DNA of 64,000 nucleotides from Arthrobacter citreus (GTDB lineage Bacteria > Actinomycetota > Actinomycetes > Actinomycetales > Micrococcaceae): positions 1 to 64,000 of the forward strand of contig NZ_VTFV01000009.1 in assembly GCF_009192745.1 (NCBI RefSeq). The letters are read 5' to 3'. This document shows positions 1 through 8,748 of the stretch, in pieces. The notes below the pieces were generated by a model. That model was not told the origin of the DNA and made no database searches. It saw only the letters and a list, made by a program, of their open reading frames with translations. A program made the translations under genes and the position numbers. The stretch's first letter is position 1, and each line of letters begins with the position of its first letter.

Positions 1-18
1 TGGTTCTACTGGGCATAA
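1..18 (+). CDS. C-terminal end of a gene running in from the left, probably the ABC substrate-binding protein
   Basis: The first 18 bases read in frame 1 as WFYWA followed by TAA. A solute-binding protein gene is the usual gene directly upstream of an ATPase/permease pair of the iron/polyamine type, and none is present elsewhere in this operon. Only five codons are visible, so the identity rests entirely on context. Confidence 0.35.
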   Translation, partial: WFYWA

Positions 19-43
19 ACCCACCCGGGATCGGCCAAACCCC

Positions 44-62
44 GCCCGCCCCGGGGGCGGGC
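44..62. other. GC-rich inverted repeat between binding-protein end and ATPase gene
   Basis: GCCCGCCCC at 44-52 is the exact reverse complement of GGGGCGGGC at 54-62. More GC-rich complementary sequence follows to about position 80. There is no U-tract after it. In ABC operons such stem-loops after the binding-protein gene commonly attenuate transcription or protect the upstream mRNA, which gives more binding protein than membrane components. That role is inferred. Confidence 0.45.
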
Positions 63-120
63 GCCGGGGGCGCCGCCCGCCTCCCCCAACCTTCACCCCC
101 TACCCCTGCGGAGAGCAGCC

Positions 121-1209
121 ATGACACGAGTCCTCCTCGAATCGATCGAAAAACGGTACCCGGGTGCCGCGCCTTCTGTGGCAGACCTCAACCTCACCAT
201 CGAAGACGGAGAGTTCTTCACCCTCCTGGGCCCGTCCGGGTGCGGTAAATCCACCACCCTGCGCATGGTTGCGGGGTTCATCCAGCCCTCCCGGGGGCGG
301 ATCCTCTTTAATGACCGCGATGTCACCAACACCGCCCCCAACCGCCGTGACACCGGCATGGTCTTCCAGAACTATGCCCTGTTCCCGCACATGACCGTGC
401 GCGCCAACGTGGGCTACGGCCTCAGCGTCCGCCGCACCGCGCGGGCTGAAAAGAACAAGCGGGTGGACCGGGCGCTGCAGCAGGTAGGCCTCGAAGGCTA
501 CGCCGACCGCCGCATCGACATGCTCTCCGGCGGACAGCAGCAGCGTGTTGCGCTGGCCCGGGCCCTGGTCATCCAGCCGTCGGTCCTGCTGCTCGATGAG
601 CCGCTTTCGAACCTCGACGCCAAGCTGCGCGAGGAAACCCGCGCAGAAATCCGCGGAACGCAGAAGGCTGCAGGCATCACCAGCATTTACGTCACCCATG
701 ACCAGGCCGAAGCCATGGCCATGAGCGACCGCGTGGCCATCCTTGAATCCGGGCGGCTGCACCAGGTTGCCCCGCCGCGGGAGGTCTACCACCGCCCGGC
801 CACCTCCTTCGTGGCCCGGTTCATCGGCCGTTCCAACGTGCTTGAATGCACCGTGCTGGAAGCCGGCACCGACTCCGTACATCTCAAGCTGGCCGACGGT
901 TCGGTGCTGCGTGCCCCGCGGGTGGCCGGAACAGTCTCCGGCAACGCCGCCGCCGGCGACACGGCCGCGGTGAGCCTGCGCCCTGAATCCTTCACCATGC
1001 ACACGGACGCCGGGGGCGAGAGCCGCCCGGGCACACTGCGCGGAACGGTCAAGACAGCTGAGTTCACCGGCGCAGTGAACGTTTACGAAGTGGACTGGAA
1101 CGGCAAGGAACTTGTGGTTTCCGTCCCTGACTCAGAGGACCGGGCGCAGCCCGGGGACCGGGTCACCCTGTTCCCGCATCCGGACCGGGTCTGGCTGGTA
1201 GCGCCGTGA
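121..1209 (+). CDS. ABC transporter ATP-binding protein (PotA/FbpC type)
   Basis: ATPase that powers the importer encoded with the next gene. Walker A GPSGCGKST is at residues 37-45, followed by the Q-loop (VFQNYALFPH), the signature LSGGQQQRVALARAL, Walker B LLLDEPLSNLD and the switch histidine in YVTHDQAEA. The remaining C-terminal third is a TOBE-type regulatory domain, typical of polyamine, iron(III) or phosphonate importers. The 362-aa length is normal for the family. A GGAG box lies 7 nt before the ATG. The stop overlaps the next gene's GTG by 4 nt. The substrate is not readable from the ATPase; the downstream enzymes suggest an amino-sugar-derived compound. Confidence 0.93.
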   Translation: MTRVLLESIEKRYPGAAPSVADLNLTIEDGEFFTLLGPSGCGKSTTLRMVAGFIQPSRGRILFNDRDVTNTAPNRRDTGMVFQNYALFPHMTVRANVGYGLSVRRTARAEKNKRVDRALQQVGLEGYADRRIDMLSGGQQQRVALARALVIQPSVLLLDEPLSNLDAKLREETRAEIRGTQKAAGITSIYVTHDQAEAMAMSDRVAILESGRLHQVAPPREVYHRPATSFVARFIGRSNVLECTVLEAGTDSVHLKLADGSVLRAPRVAGTVSGNAAAGDTAAVSLRPESFTMHTDAGGESRPGTLRGTVKTAEFTGAVNVYEVDWNGKELVVSVPDSEDRAQPGDRVTLFPHPDRVWLVAP

Positions 1210-3020
1210 CCGGGCTCGCCGCAAGACTGCGGAACCGCAGCGGAACCACGTCCTCCGACCGGTTCATCTACTGGCTGGCCATTCCGCTGGTCCTGGTGCT
1301 GGCGCTGTACATCGTGATTCCGATGTTCGCCACGGCACGCACCAGCGTCGACGGCGGAATGGGCAATTACAGCGGCTTCTTCGGTGGCAACTCCGGCCGG
1401 GCCCTGGGCCTCTCCGTAGGCATCTCCGTGGTCTCCGTGATCACCACCGGCGTCATCGGCACGGCACTGGCCGTGCTGCTGACCCGCTTCGACTTCCCCG
1501 GCCGCAACGTGCTGCGCCTGTTCGCGATGCTGCCCATGGCGCTGCCGCCGCTGATCGGCGCGGTCTCCTTCTACTTCCTCTACGCCGAAAGCGGGATCCT
1601 GCCGCGCTTCCTGGCACAGTACTTCGGCGCCGACCCGGGAGCAGTCTCCGCCAACGGCGTCCTGGGTGTGCTCCTGGTCCACACCATGACCATGTACCCC
1701 TACTTCTATTTGGCGGTCTCCTCCGGCCTGGCCGGTTCCGACGCTTCCATGGAAGAAGCCGCCCTGAACCTGGGGGCCAGCCGCTTCACCATGTGGCGCA
1801 CGGTGCTGCTGCCCATGCTCACCCCGGCCCTGGTATCCGGCGCCCTGCTGACCTTCATGGTCTCCATGGCGTCCTTCACCGCACCGCAGTTCTACAACGT
1901 GCAGACCCTGACCATGCAGATTGTGGCCTCCCGGACCTCCGGCGCCTACGAGCTGGCGGCTGCCCAGTCCACAGTGCTGTCCATCGTCTCCATCCTCTTC
2001 CTGCTCGCGATGCGCTGGTACCAGAACCGGCGGGTGCACCGCAGTGCTTCCAAAGGCACTCCGCAGGCCGTTAAGGTCATCCACGGGACACTCCCCCGGC
2101 TCGGCGCAGGCCTCGGCTCCGCCGTCCTGGTGCTGATCCTGATGGCACCGGCAGCCGTGATCGTGCTGCTGGCCTTCACCGTGGACGGCTCCTGGACCGT
2201 GCAGATCCTGCCCAGCCAGTACACCCTGGGGAACTTCTCCCGGATCTTCACCGACCCGGCGACCCTGCGTCCCATCCTGGTGAGCAGCCAGATGGCCTTC
2301 ATCGCCATGATCGCGTGCACCGTGGTCGGCGTCATTGCCTCCTGGGTAGTCACCCGGTGGAAGGGCCCGGGCAAGGGACTGCTGGACGTGATGGTCATGA
2401 TTCCCTGGGCGCTGCCCGGCACCGTCGTCGGCGTGAACCTGGTGACCGCTTTCGCCAGCCCCTCGCCCTTCAACCTGGGCCAGGTCCTGATTGGTTCGCT
2501 GTGGATCCTTCCGGTGGCCTACTTTGTGCGGTTCCTTCCGCTGGTCTTCCGCTCGGCGAACGCTGCCCTGGCCCAGATCGATCCCTCCGTGGAAGAAGCC
2601 GCCCGCAACCTCGGTGCCGGCCACTGGCGGGTGCTGCGCACCGTGACGGTTCCGCTGATGTACCGCGGCATCCTCGCCGGCGCCCTGATGGCCTTCATCC
2701 AGGGCTTCGGTGAGTACGTTGCCTCCGTGGTGATCTACCCGGCACGTTTCGCGCCGTTGTCCGTGGAGATCTACAACCGGATCTACTCCAACGAGTTCGG
2801 TACCGCCGCAGCGTACGGCACCCTGCAGATGGGCCTGATCCTGATTGTCCTGATCATCTCCCAGCGGCTTGAAAACCCGGGCAGCGGCGGCATCGCCAAG
2901 ATGCTGCGCCGCCGCCGCCGTCCCACCGTGGAGACTCCGCTGGTTGGCCCCATGCCTCCCACGGCCACCCCGCTGCCGATTCCCTCTTCCGCCGCCCCCG
3001 ACCTGAAGCCGGTGAAATAA
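1206..3020 (+). CDS. ABC transporter permease, tandem-fused (FbpB/ThiP-like)
   Basis: Integral membrane component made of two homologous permease halves in one 604-aa chain, so one polypeptide replaces the usual heterodimer. Each half carries an EAA loop that docks the ATPase: EEAALNLGASRFTMWRTVLLP from about residue 183 and EEAARNLGAGHWRVLRTVTVP from about residue 463. About 12 membrane helices are evident. Fused permeases of this type occur in iron(III), thiamine and 2-aminoethylphosphonate-like importers. It starts at a GTG overlapping the ATPase stop, so the two are translationally coupled. The C-terminus is Pro-rich and probably cytoplasmic. Confidence 0.93.
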   Translation: MTGLAARLRNRSGTTSSDRFIYWLAIPLVLVLALYIVIPMFATARTSVDGGMGNYSGFFGGNSGRALGLSVGISVVSVITTGVIGTALAVLLTRFDFPGRNVLRLFAMLPMALPPLIGAVSFYFLYAESGILPRFLAQYFGADPGAVSANGVLGVLLVHTMTMYPYFYLAVSSGLAGSDASMEEAALNLGASRFTMWRTVLLPMLTPALVSGALLTFMVSMASFTAPQFYNVQTLTMQIVASRTSGAYELAAAQSTVLSIVSILFLLAMRWYQNRRVHRSASKGTPQAVKVIHGTLPRLGAGLGSAVLVLILMAPAAVIVLLAFTVDGSWTVQILPSQYTLGNFSRIFTDPATLRPILVSSQMAFIAMIACTVVGVIASWVVTRWKGPGKGLLDVMVMIPWALPGTVVGVNLVTAFASPSPFNLGQVLIGSLWILPVAYFVRFLPLVFRSANAALAQIDPSVEEAARNLGAGHWRVLRTVTVPLMYRGILAGALMAFIQGFGEYVASVVIYPARFAPLSVEIYNRIYSNEFGTAAAYGTLQMGLILIVLIISQRLENPGSGGIAKMLRRRRRPTVETPLVGPMPPTATPLPIPSSAAPDLKPVK

Positions 3021-3022
3021 GC

Positions 3023-4513
3023 ATGACTACCCCCTCCCGACCGCTCCTGACCGACCGCCCGGACCTCTCCGTCTACTGGGACAACCACCTCCGTGATGCC
3101 TTTGAGGAGGCTGCCGCCACCATCTATCCGCCCATGGTGGAAGCCTCCCTGGCACATGTCTGGATGCTCGACGACGAGGGCATCCTGCCGCGGGAGCGCT
3201 CCGCCCGGCTGGAGAAGGGCCTGCTTGAACTCTGGGAGCGGATCACCGACGGCCGGCAGGAATACAGCTTCGACGGTTCCGTGGAGGACCCGTACTACTT
3301 CATGGAACAGCAGCTCGCCGCGGCCTGCGGCATCTCCACCTCGGAGCTGGACGTGCAGCTGGCCCGCAGCCGCAACGACCTGGATGCCGGAGCGTTCCGC
3401 ATGGTGCTCCGGCGCCAGATCCTGGACCAGGCGGACCTGGTGCTCCAGAGCGCAGCGGATGCTGCTGAGCTGGCGCGCCGGCACGCCGACGCGCTGATTA
3501 TCGGCTTCACCCACCGGCGTCCTGCCCAGCCCACCACAATCGGCCATGTCATGGGGGGCCTGGCCGAAGCCCTGCTGAGCCAGGGACGGGAGCTGCTGGA
3601 CGTCTATGCGGAGATGAACGTCTCCCCGCTGGGCTCCGCGGCGTTCACCGGATCCGACGTGCCGATCAACCCGCAGACCGTCGCTGACCTGCTGGGCTTC
3701 GATTCAACGTTCACGTCTAGCTACGAGGCGGTGGCCGGAGCGGAGCACTTTATGCGCCTGGCCGCCGCCCAGGCCCGGATCTGCGCCACCGGTGCGCGTT
3801 TCTCCCGGGTACTGCTCGAATGGATGACCTTCGGCTGGGTCGCCACCCCGGATGCCTACACCCAGGGCTCCTCGATCATGCCGCAGAAGAAGAACCCCGT
3901 GGTGCTGGAGCACATGGTCTCCATGGCCGGTGCCGCCGCCGCGGACATGTCCGCCACCTACGCGAACATCAACTCCGGCTGGTACGAGGATTCAAACAAC
4001 GCCACCACCGATGTGCAGAAGCACCTCTGGCGGGCCTCGGACCGGGTCATCCGGTTTGTGCGGATGCTGGACGGCCTGCTGGGCGAATTCACCGTGCTGC
4101 GGCTGCCGGACAAGGCGGAGATCGTCCGCTCAGGCGCCACCACCACGTCCGTGGCGGAAGCGCTGGCAGTCGCCGGCGTGCCCTGGCGCGGAGCGCACGA
4201 CGTCGTCGGGCGGCTGTTCAAGTCCGCCGACCCCACAGCGTGGTCGCGGGAGCAGGTGACCGATGCCCTCGCCGCCGGGAACATCAGCGCTGACCTGGCT
4301 GACCTGGTGCTCGCCGCCGGAACCGATCCGGGACGCATCCTGGACCGTCCGCAGGCCGGCAGCCCCGGCATCAAGGCTGTCACCGCCACCGCGGACCTCG
4401 CAACGGAAGCCGCCCGCGCCCTGGCCGTCCGTGCCGCGGAACTGCGCGCCGGCATCGATGCGGCCCGTGCCGCCCTGCTGGAACGCGCACAGGCGCTGGC
4501 GGCCGCAGCATGA
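3023..4513 (+). CDS. Argininosuccinate lyase-family protein (aspartase/fumarase superfamily)
   Basis: Predicted C-N (or C-O) lyase releasing fumarate from a succinyl-type substrate. The superfamily signature GSSIMPQKKNP is at residues 282-292, with SRNDLD near residue 114 (the family's SRND motif) and FTHRRPAQP in place of the TH(L/T)Q(P/R)AQP motif. The 496-aa length fits ArgH-family enzymes. No other arginine genes are nearby, and the operon holds an importer, a sugar kinase and a NagB homologue, so a catabolic role is more likely than arginine synthesis. EDDS lyase is a known catabolic relative in this family. It overlaps the kinase gene by 4 nt. The exact substrate is unknown. Confidence 0.82.
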   Translation: MTTPSRPLLTDRPDLSVYWDNHLRDAFEEAAATIYPPMVEASLAHVWMLDDEGILPRERSARLEKGLLELWERITDGRQEYSFDGSVEDPYYFMEQQLAAACGISTSELDVQLARSRNDLDAGAFRMVLRRQILDQADLVLQSAADAAELARRHADALIIGFTHRRPAQPTTIGHVMGGLAEALLSQGRELLDVYAEMNVSPLGSAAFTGSDVPINPQTVADLLGFDSTFTSSYEAVAGAEHFMRLAAAQARICATGARFSRVLLEWMTFGWVATPDAYTQGSSIMPQKKNPVVLEHMVSMAGAAAADMSATYANINSGWYEDSNNATTDVQKHLWRASDRVIRFVRMLDGLLGEFTVLRLPDKAEIVRSGATTTSVAEALAVAGVPWRGAHDVVGRLFKSADPTAWSREQVTDALAAGNISADLADLVLAAGTDPGRILDRPQAGSPGIKAVTATADLATEAARALAVRAAELRAGIDAARAALLERAQALAAAA

Positions 4514-5451
4514 GCGGTGCGCAGGCCACCATCACCGTAGTTGGAAACACCAACCTGGACATCATGGTGTCCGGAGCAGCAGAACTCCCGGAGCCCGGAA
4601 CCGAGGCGATCGTGCCGGGCATCGACATCCGGCTGGGCGGATCCGCGGGGAACCTCGCCGTCCGCTGTGCCGGGCTGGGACAGGAAACCGTCCTGGTCAG
4701 CAAGGTCGGAGACGATGCGTCCACCCGCCTGGTGGAACAGGAACTGGCCCTGCCCGGACTTTCGGCAGTGCTGGTGCGTGACGCCGGGCTGCCCAGCGGC
4801 ATCACCGTCGCTGTGGAAGCACCCGGGCGGGACCGGGCGTTTATTTCCTCCCTCGGAGCGATGGCGGAGCTGACGCCGCAGGACGTTCCGGCCTCCGCCC
4901 TGGGCGCCGGAACCGTGGTGCTGGCCGGCTACTTCCTGCTGCCCAAACTGCGCGGGAACGCCGCCGTCGAGCTCTTCGCCGCAGCGCACGCAAGCGGGGC
5001 CCTCACCGTGCTGGACACCGGCTGGCCTGCCGAGGGCTGGACCGGGGAGGTCCGCGCGGAGGTCAACAGCGTGCTGGGCTCCGTGGACCTGTTCCTTCCG
5101 AACAGCGACGAGCTGGCCGGCCTGACCGGCAACCCGGACCCGCGGGCCGCCGCCCTGGAACTGGCCGCACAGACCTCAACCATGGTCGCCGCCAAGCTCG
5201 GTGCCGATGGCGCCGGGCTGGCCCTGCCGGACGGAACCTGGCTGCACTCTGCCGCCCGGCCGATCACACCGGTGGACAGCACCGGCGCCGGCGACGGGTT
5301 CAACGCCGCGTTCCTGGCCTGCCTGGCCCGCCGGGACTCACCCGTCCAGGCGCTGGCCGCCGCCGTCCGCTACGCCACCGATCTGGTGGCAACGGCCCCG
5401 GAGCGGCGCGGCGCCGTCGTCCTGCCCGAACCCCAGCCTCTGTCCCTGTAG
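4510..5451 (+). CDS. PfkB-family carbohydrate kinase
   Basis: ATP-dependent ribokinase-fold kinase expected to phosphorylate the imported sugar moiety. The N-terminal glycine-rich GGSAGNLAVRCAGLG lies near residue 42. The C-terminal anion-hole/catalytic motif DSTGAGD is at residues 256-262, with Asp as base. The 313-aa length is typical. It is translationally coupled to the lyase (ATGA overlap). Followed by a NagB-type deaminase, it would supply the sugar-phosphate substrate of that enzyme. The sequence does not distinguish ribo-, fructo- or amino-sugar specificity. Confidence 0.9.
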   Translation: MSGAQATITVVGNTNLDIMVSGAAELPEPGTEAIVPGIDIRLGGSAGNLAVRCAGLGQETVLVSKVGDDASTRLVEQELALPGLSAVLVRDAGLPSGITVAVEAPGRDRAFISSLGAMAELTPQDVPASALGAGTVVLAGYFLLPKLRGNAAVELFAAAHASGALTVLDTGWPAEGWTGEVRAEVNSVLGSVDLFLPNSDELAGLTGNPDPRAAALELAAQTSTMVAAKLGADGAGLALPDGTWLHSAARPITPVDSTGAGDGFNAAFLACLARRDSPVQALAAAVRYATDLVATAPERRGAVVLPEPQPLSL

Positions 5452-5460
5452 GAGGAACCC

Positions 5461-6528
5461 GTGCACGTCTCCCGAATCGGGAACCGCCCTGTGGTGCAGG
5501 GCCTTTCCATCATCGATTTCCATCTGCATTTCCGGATGCCCTTCGATCCGCTGACCCGCTCACTCTCCGGCGGCCAGTTCGCCTGCGAGGAATCCGGCCC
5601 GGCCGCAGCGGACCGTGCTGCGAAGGTGGCCGGAATGTCAGCCCAATGGCGGCGGAGCTGGGACTTCGCCGACCCGGAAAGCACCGGGCAGGATGCCGGG
5701 TGGGAGGCTGAAGCTGACCGCTGGATCACCGAATTGGACCAGCACCACGTTGAGCACGCGGCATTTGTCACCGCTGGCGGGAACAAGGAAATGGCCGCTC
5801 TGGTGGAGCACGGCGCCGGGCGTTTCCTGGGCCTGGCTGCCATGGCGGACCCGTTCGCCCCCGGTGCGGTGGAGGATTTCCGGCGGTCGGTCCGGGACTT
5901 CGGGCTGCGCGGGCTGAAGCTGTTCGCACCGCTGATGTCCTCCCGCATCGATGATCCTGCGGCTGATCCGCTGTGGCGGGTGGCCGCTGAGTACCAGGTG
6001 CCCGTGCTGATCCACTTTGGGCACTGCGGCTCGGCCGGCGGAATCGCGCACAACGCCATGATTGAACCTGCCTGGCTGGAGGCCGTTGCCAAGCGGCATC
6101 CCGACGTGACCTTTGTGGTGCCGCATTTCGGGATCCAGCACGTGCAGCAGGTGCTGTTCCTCATGTGGGCCTGCCCCAACGTACTGGTGGACACTTCCGG
6201 CTCCAATCAGTGGGTGCGGTTCATGGCACAGAAACTGACGCTGGAAGACCTCTTCCGCCGGTTCTACGAAACGCACGGACCGGAGCGGATAGTCTTTGGC
6301 ACTGATTCGTCCTGGTTCCCCCGCGGTTATGCCCGGCGGTATCTCGTGGACCAGCTGCGGATCTGCTGGGAAATGGGCATGCCGGCAGCTGATGTGCAGA
6401 AGATCTTCGGAGCCAATGCCGCCGGGCTGCTTGGCCTCACGGACTGGGCGCCGGCTGATCCGGAGCTGGCACGTTCCCTGTCCCTGGACCGGTCCGTGAA
6501 CCGGTCCCTGAAGGGAGCCGCAGAATGA
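5461..6528 (+). CDS. Amidohydrolase family 2 protein
   Basis: TIM-barrel metal-dependent hydrolase or decarboxylase of the ACMSD-like amidohydrolase-2 group. Near the N-terminus is the metal-binding H-x-H in DFHLHFRMP; HFGHCG and PHFGIQH supply further histidines, and GTDSSWF supplies the conserved Asp. It starts at GTG, 4 nt after an AGGAGG-like box that overlaps the kinase stop. The position between kinase and deaminase implies a step in the same pathway, perhaps removal of a substituent from the amino sugar or processing of the other half of the conjugate. It is not NagA, whose motifs differ. Confidence 0.82.
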   Translation: MHVSRIGNRPVVQGLSIIDFHLHFRMPFDPLTRSLSGGQFACEESGPAAADRAAKVAGMSAQWRRSWDFADPESTGQDAGWEAEADRWITELDQHHVEHAAFVTAGGNKEMAALVEHGAGRFLGLAAMADPFAPGAVEDFRRSVRDFGLRGLKLFAPLMSSRIDDPAADPLWRVAAEYQVPVLIHFGHCGSAGGIAHNAMIEPAWLEAVAKRHPDVTFVVPHFGIQHVQQVLFLMWACPNVLVDTSGSNQWVRFMAQKLTLEDLFRRFYETHGPERIVFGTDSSWFPRGYARRYLVDQLRICWEMGMPAADVQKIFGANAAGLLGLTDWAPADPELARSLSLDRSVNRSLKGAAE

Positions 6529-7292
6529 GCGTGCAGGTGCTGGTTGCTTCCTCCGTGCAGGACCTGGGCATGGCCGCAGCAGACGCCGTCCTGGACCGCC
6601 TGGCCGCACGCGCCAATCCCGTGCTGGGCATCGCCACCGGTTCTTCCCCGCTGCCGCTCTATGAGCAGCTGGCACGCCGGTCCCGGGAGCTGCCGCGGCT
6701 GCGCGGCTTCGCACTGGACGAATACCTTGGCCTCCCGCCGGGGCATCCCCAGAGCTACCGCGAAGTGGTGCGGAGGGAAGTCGTAGAGCCGCTGGGCCTG
6801 GACCCGGATGATGTGCAGGTGCCCAACGGCGCCGCCGCTGATCCGGAGCGCGCCGCCGCGGATTACGAGGAGTTGATCCGGGCCGCGGGCGGCATTGACG
6901 TCCAGATCCTGGGCATTGGCGGCAACGGGCACCTGGCCTTCAACGAACCCGGTTCGGCACTGGATTCCCGCACGCGCGTGGTCGAGTTGACAGCCAGCAC
7001 CCGGGAAGCGAACGCCCGCTTCTTTCCCTCACTCGGTGACGTCCCGGCGCAGGCTCTGACGCAGGGCCTGGGCACCATCCGTGAGGCACGGTCCCTGATC
7101 CTGCTGGCGTCCGGTTCGGGCAAGGCAGACGCGGTTGCCGCTGCACTGACGGGCCCGGTAACGCCCCGGGTTCCGGCGTCGGTCCTGCAGCTTCATCCGG
7201 ACGTGACCGTGCTGCTGGCCGGCGGCTCCGAGGCCGGGCTGGAACCCGGCAGTTACACCCTGGTGCGGGAAACAAGCGCCTCCGGACACTGA
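6525..7292 (+). CDS. Glucosamine-6-phosphate deaminase (NagB family)
   Basis: Predicted to convert glucosamine-6-phosphate to fructose-6-phosphate and ammonia, feeding glycolysis. Visible motifs are GIATGSSPLPLY (phosphate binding), FALDEYLGL (catalytic Asp), GIGGNGHLAFNEPGS (catalytic His and Glu) and TASTREANARFF. The Asn before the catalytic His also occurs in Firmicutes-type NagB enzymes, so it is not evidence of inactivation. The 255-aa length is normal. It overlaps the amidohydrolase by 4 nt and is the last gene of the operon. This is the best clue that the cluster's substrate contains an amino sugar. Confidence 0.85.
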   Translation: MSVQVLVASSVQDLGMAAADAVLDRLAARANPVLGIATGSSPLPLYEQLARRSRELPRLRGFALDEYLGLPPGHPQSYREVVRREVVEPLGLDPDDVQVPNGAAADPERAAADYEELIRAAGGIDVQILGIGGNGHLAFNEPGSALDSRTRVVELTASTREANARFFPSLGDVPAQALTQGLGTIREARSLILLASGSGKADAVAAALTGPVTPRVPASVLQLHPDVTVLLAGGSEAGLEPGSYTLVRETSASGH

Positions 7293-7347
7293 CTCTTCCG
7301 GCTCCGGCCCTCGTGCCGGTGCTCCGCCCTCCGGCCCTGTACGCCTA

Positions 7348-7722
7348 CTATGCGGGCAGGGCCGGCAGCTCCTGCAGGGACCACTGGTTACCGTCCGGAT
7401 CGCTGAAGTACACGAAGGTTCCCCAGTCCAGCGGCGTCACCTCGCTTACCCCTGCCACCCCGCCGTCGAGCAGGTGCCGGCGGGCCTCGACGGCGTTCGG
7501 CACCACTATCTGGATGCGCTGGCTGCCGGGGACCATGTCCGTGGTTCCCTCCCCGATCACCACGGAACAGGCGGACCCCGGTGGCGTCAGCTGCACGAAC
7601 CGCAGGGTTTCATCCACCCGCTGGTCATGGTCGGCCGCAAAACCCACCTGGTTCACGTAAAAGTGCTTGGCGGCGTCGACGTCCGACACCGGCACGGGAA
7701 CGAGCTCTATTTTCCAGTCCAT
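7348..7722 (-). CDS. VOC (glyoxalase/bleomycin resistance/dioxygenase) superfamily protein
   Basis: Small 124-aa protein of paired beta-alpha-beta-beta-beta modules. It opens [28 protein letters not shown], a classic VOC N-terminus, and ends with [17 protein letters not shown], in which the Glu is the usual metal ligand. The reading frame stays open upstream to 8025, but the residues before MDWKIEL are not VOC-like and overlap the divergent reductase gene, so the internal ATG is chosen. VOC proteins of this kind range from metalloenzymes to binding or resistance proteins; the activity cannot be told here. Confidence 0.85.
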   Translation of the reverse strand: MDWKIELVPVPVSDVDAAKHFYVNQVGFAADHDQRVDETLRFVQLTPPGSACSVVIGEGTTDMVPGSQRIQIVVPNAVEARRHLLDGGVAGVSEVTPLDWGTFVYFSDPDGNQWSLQELPALPA

Positions 7723-7837
7723 GAGCAGGAACCTACGCCCGGCCGGGAACCTGAAAAACACCCGCACGGACAGCTTTGGTCCGCATCTACGCAGACCCGA
7801 TGGAATAAGCCTGCTTAGTATTGGGTTGTACCCCGAC

Positions 7838-8704
7838 ATGACTGAGCAGAGGAACAACACCTTGTCCGCAACCATCGATGTGAAGGATCTGGGCACCGTG
7901 AACCGGCTTGGCTTCGGTGCCATGCGCATTGTCGGCCCCGGCGTCTGGGGCGAGCCCGAAAGCCGCGGCACCGCCGTCGAAGTGGTGCGCCGCGCCGTTG
8001 AACTGGGTGTCGATTTCATCGACACGGCCGATTCCTATGGTCCCAACATCAGTGAAGAGATCATTGCCGAAGCGCTCTACCCCTACCCGGACGGCCTGAG
8101 GATCGGCACCAAGGCCGGGTTCGTGCGCACGGGACCGGACGAGTGGATTCCGCTGGGACGCCCCGAGTACCTGCGCCAGCAGGCTGAACTGAGCCTGCGC
8201 AAGCTGAAGGTGGACTCCCTGGACCTGCTGCAGCTGCACCGCATCGACCCCACCGTGGATGCCGAAGAGCAGTTCGGCGTCCTGGCCGAGCTGCAGAAGG
8301 AAGGCAAGGTCAAGGCACTGGGCCTGTCCCAGGTCAGTGTGGAACAGCTGGAGGCGGCCGAAAAGCACTTCACCGTCTCCACCGTGCAGAACCGCTACAA
8401 CCTCACCGACCGTTCCTCCGAGGACGTGCTGGAATACGCCGCCGCCAACGGAATCGGGTTCATTCCCTGGGCGCCGATTTCCGCCGGCGAACTCGCCAAG
8501 CCCGGAGGCGTGCTGGACGACGCCGCCAAGAAGCTTGGCGCAACCACCTCCCAGGTGGCCCTCGCCTGGCTCCTGAAGCGTTCACCGGTCATGATGCCCA
8601 TTCCGGGCACAGGTTCGGTGGCCCACCTCGAAGAGAACCTGGGTGCCCGTGACCTGGTGCTGGACGATGCCACGTTCGACGCGATCGACGCCGCCGCGCG
8701 CTAG
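7838..8704 (+). CDS. Aldo/keto reductase
   Basis: NADPH-dependent oxidoreductase, (alpha/beta)8 barrel. The catalytic tetrad is visible: Asp and Tyr in [11 protein letters not shown], Lys in IGTKAGF, His in LLQLHRID. Near the C-terminus, [19 protein letters not shown] is the phosphate-binding loop of the cofactor site. The ATG at 7838 gives 288 aa, the family's usual size; the open frame upstream to 7667 is not conserved in type. There is no obvious Shine-Dalgarno before this ATG, so the mRNA may be leaderless or nearly so. The gene is divergent from the VOC gene; its substrate is unknown. Confidence 0.9.
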   Translation: MTEQRNNTLSATIDVKDLGTVNRLGFGAMRIVGPGVWGEPESRGTAVEVVRRAVELGVDFIDTADSYGPNISEEIIAEALYPYPDGLRIGTKAGFVRTGPDEWIPLGRPEYLRQQAELSLRKLKVDSLDLLQLHRIDPTVDAEEQFGVLAELQKEGKVKALGLSQVSVEQLEAAEKHFTVSTVQNRYNLTDRSSEDVLEYAAANGIGFIPWAPISAGELAKPGGVLDDAAKKLGATTSQVALAWLLKRSPVMMPIPGTGSVAHLEENLGARDLVLDDATFDAIDAAAR

Positions 8705-8748
8705 CCGCGGTTCCCTCCAGCTACCCACCCCACTAGGAAGGACCTTCC

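Noticed and set aside
1083-2624. Long minus-strand open frame (513 aa) inside the ABC permease gene
   Set aside because: Antisense shadow: composition is Gly/His/Gln-rich without domain motifs, and the plus strand carries a complete permease with both EAA loops.
6900-6960. NagB inactivation because the residue before the catalytic His is Asn, not Asp
   Set aside because: Asn at this position occurs in Firmicutes-type NagB; all other catalytic residues are present.
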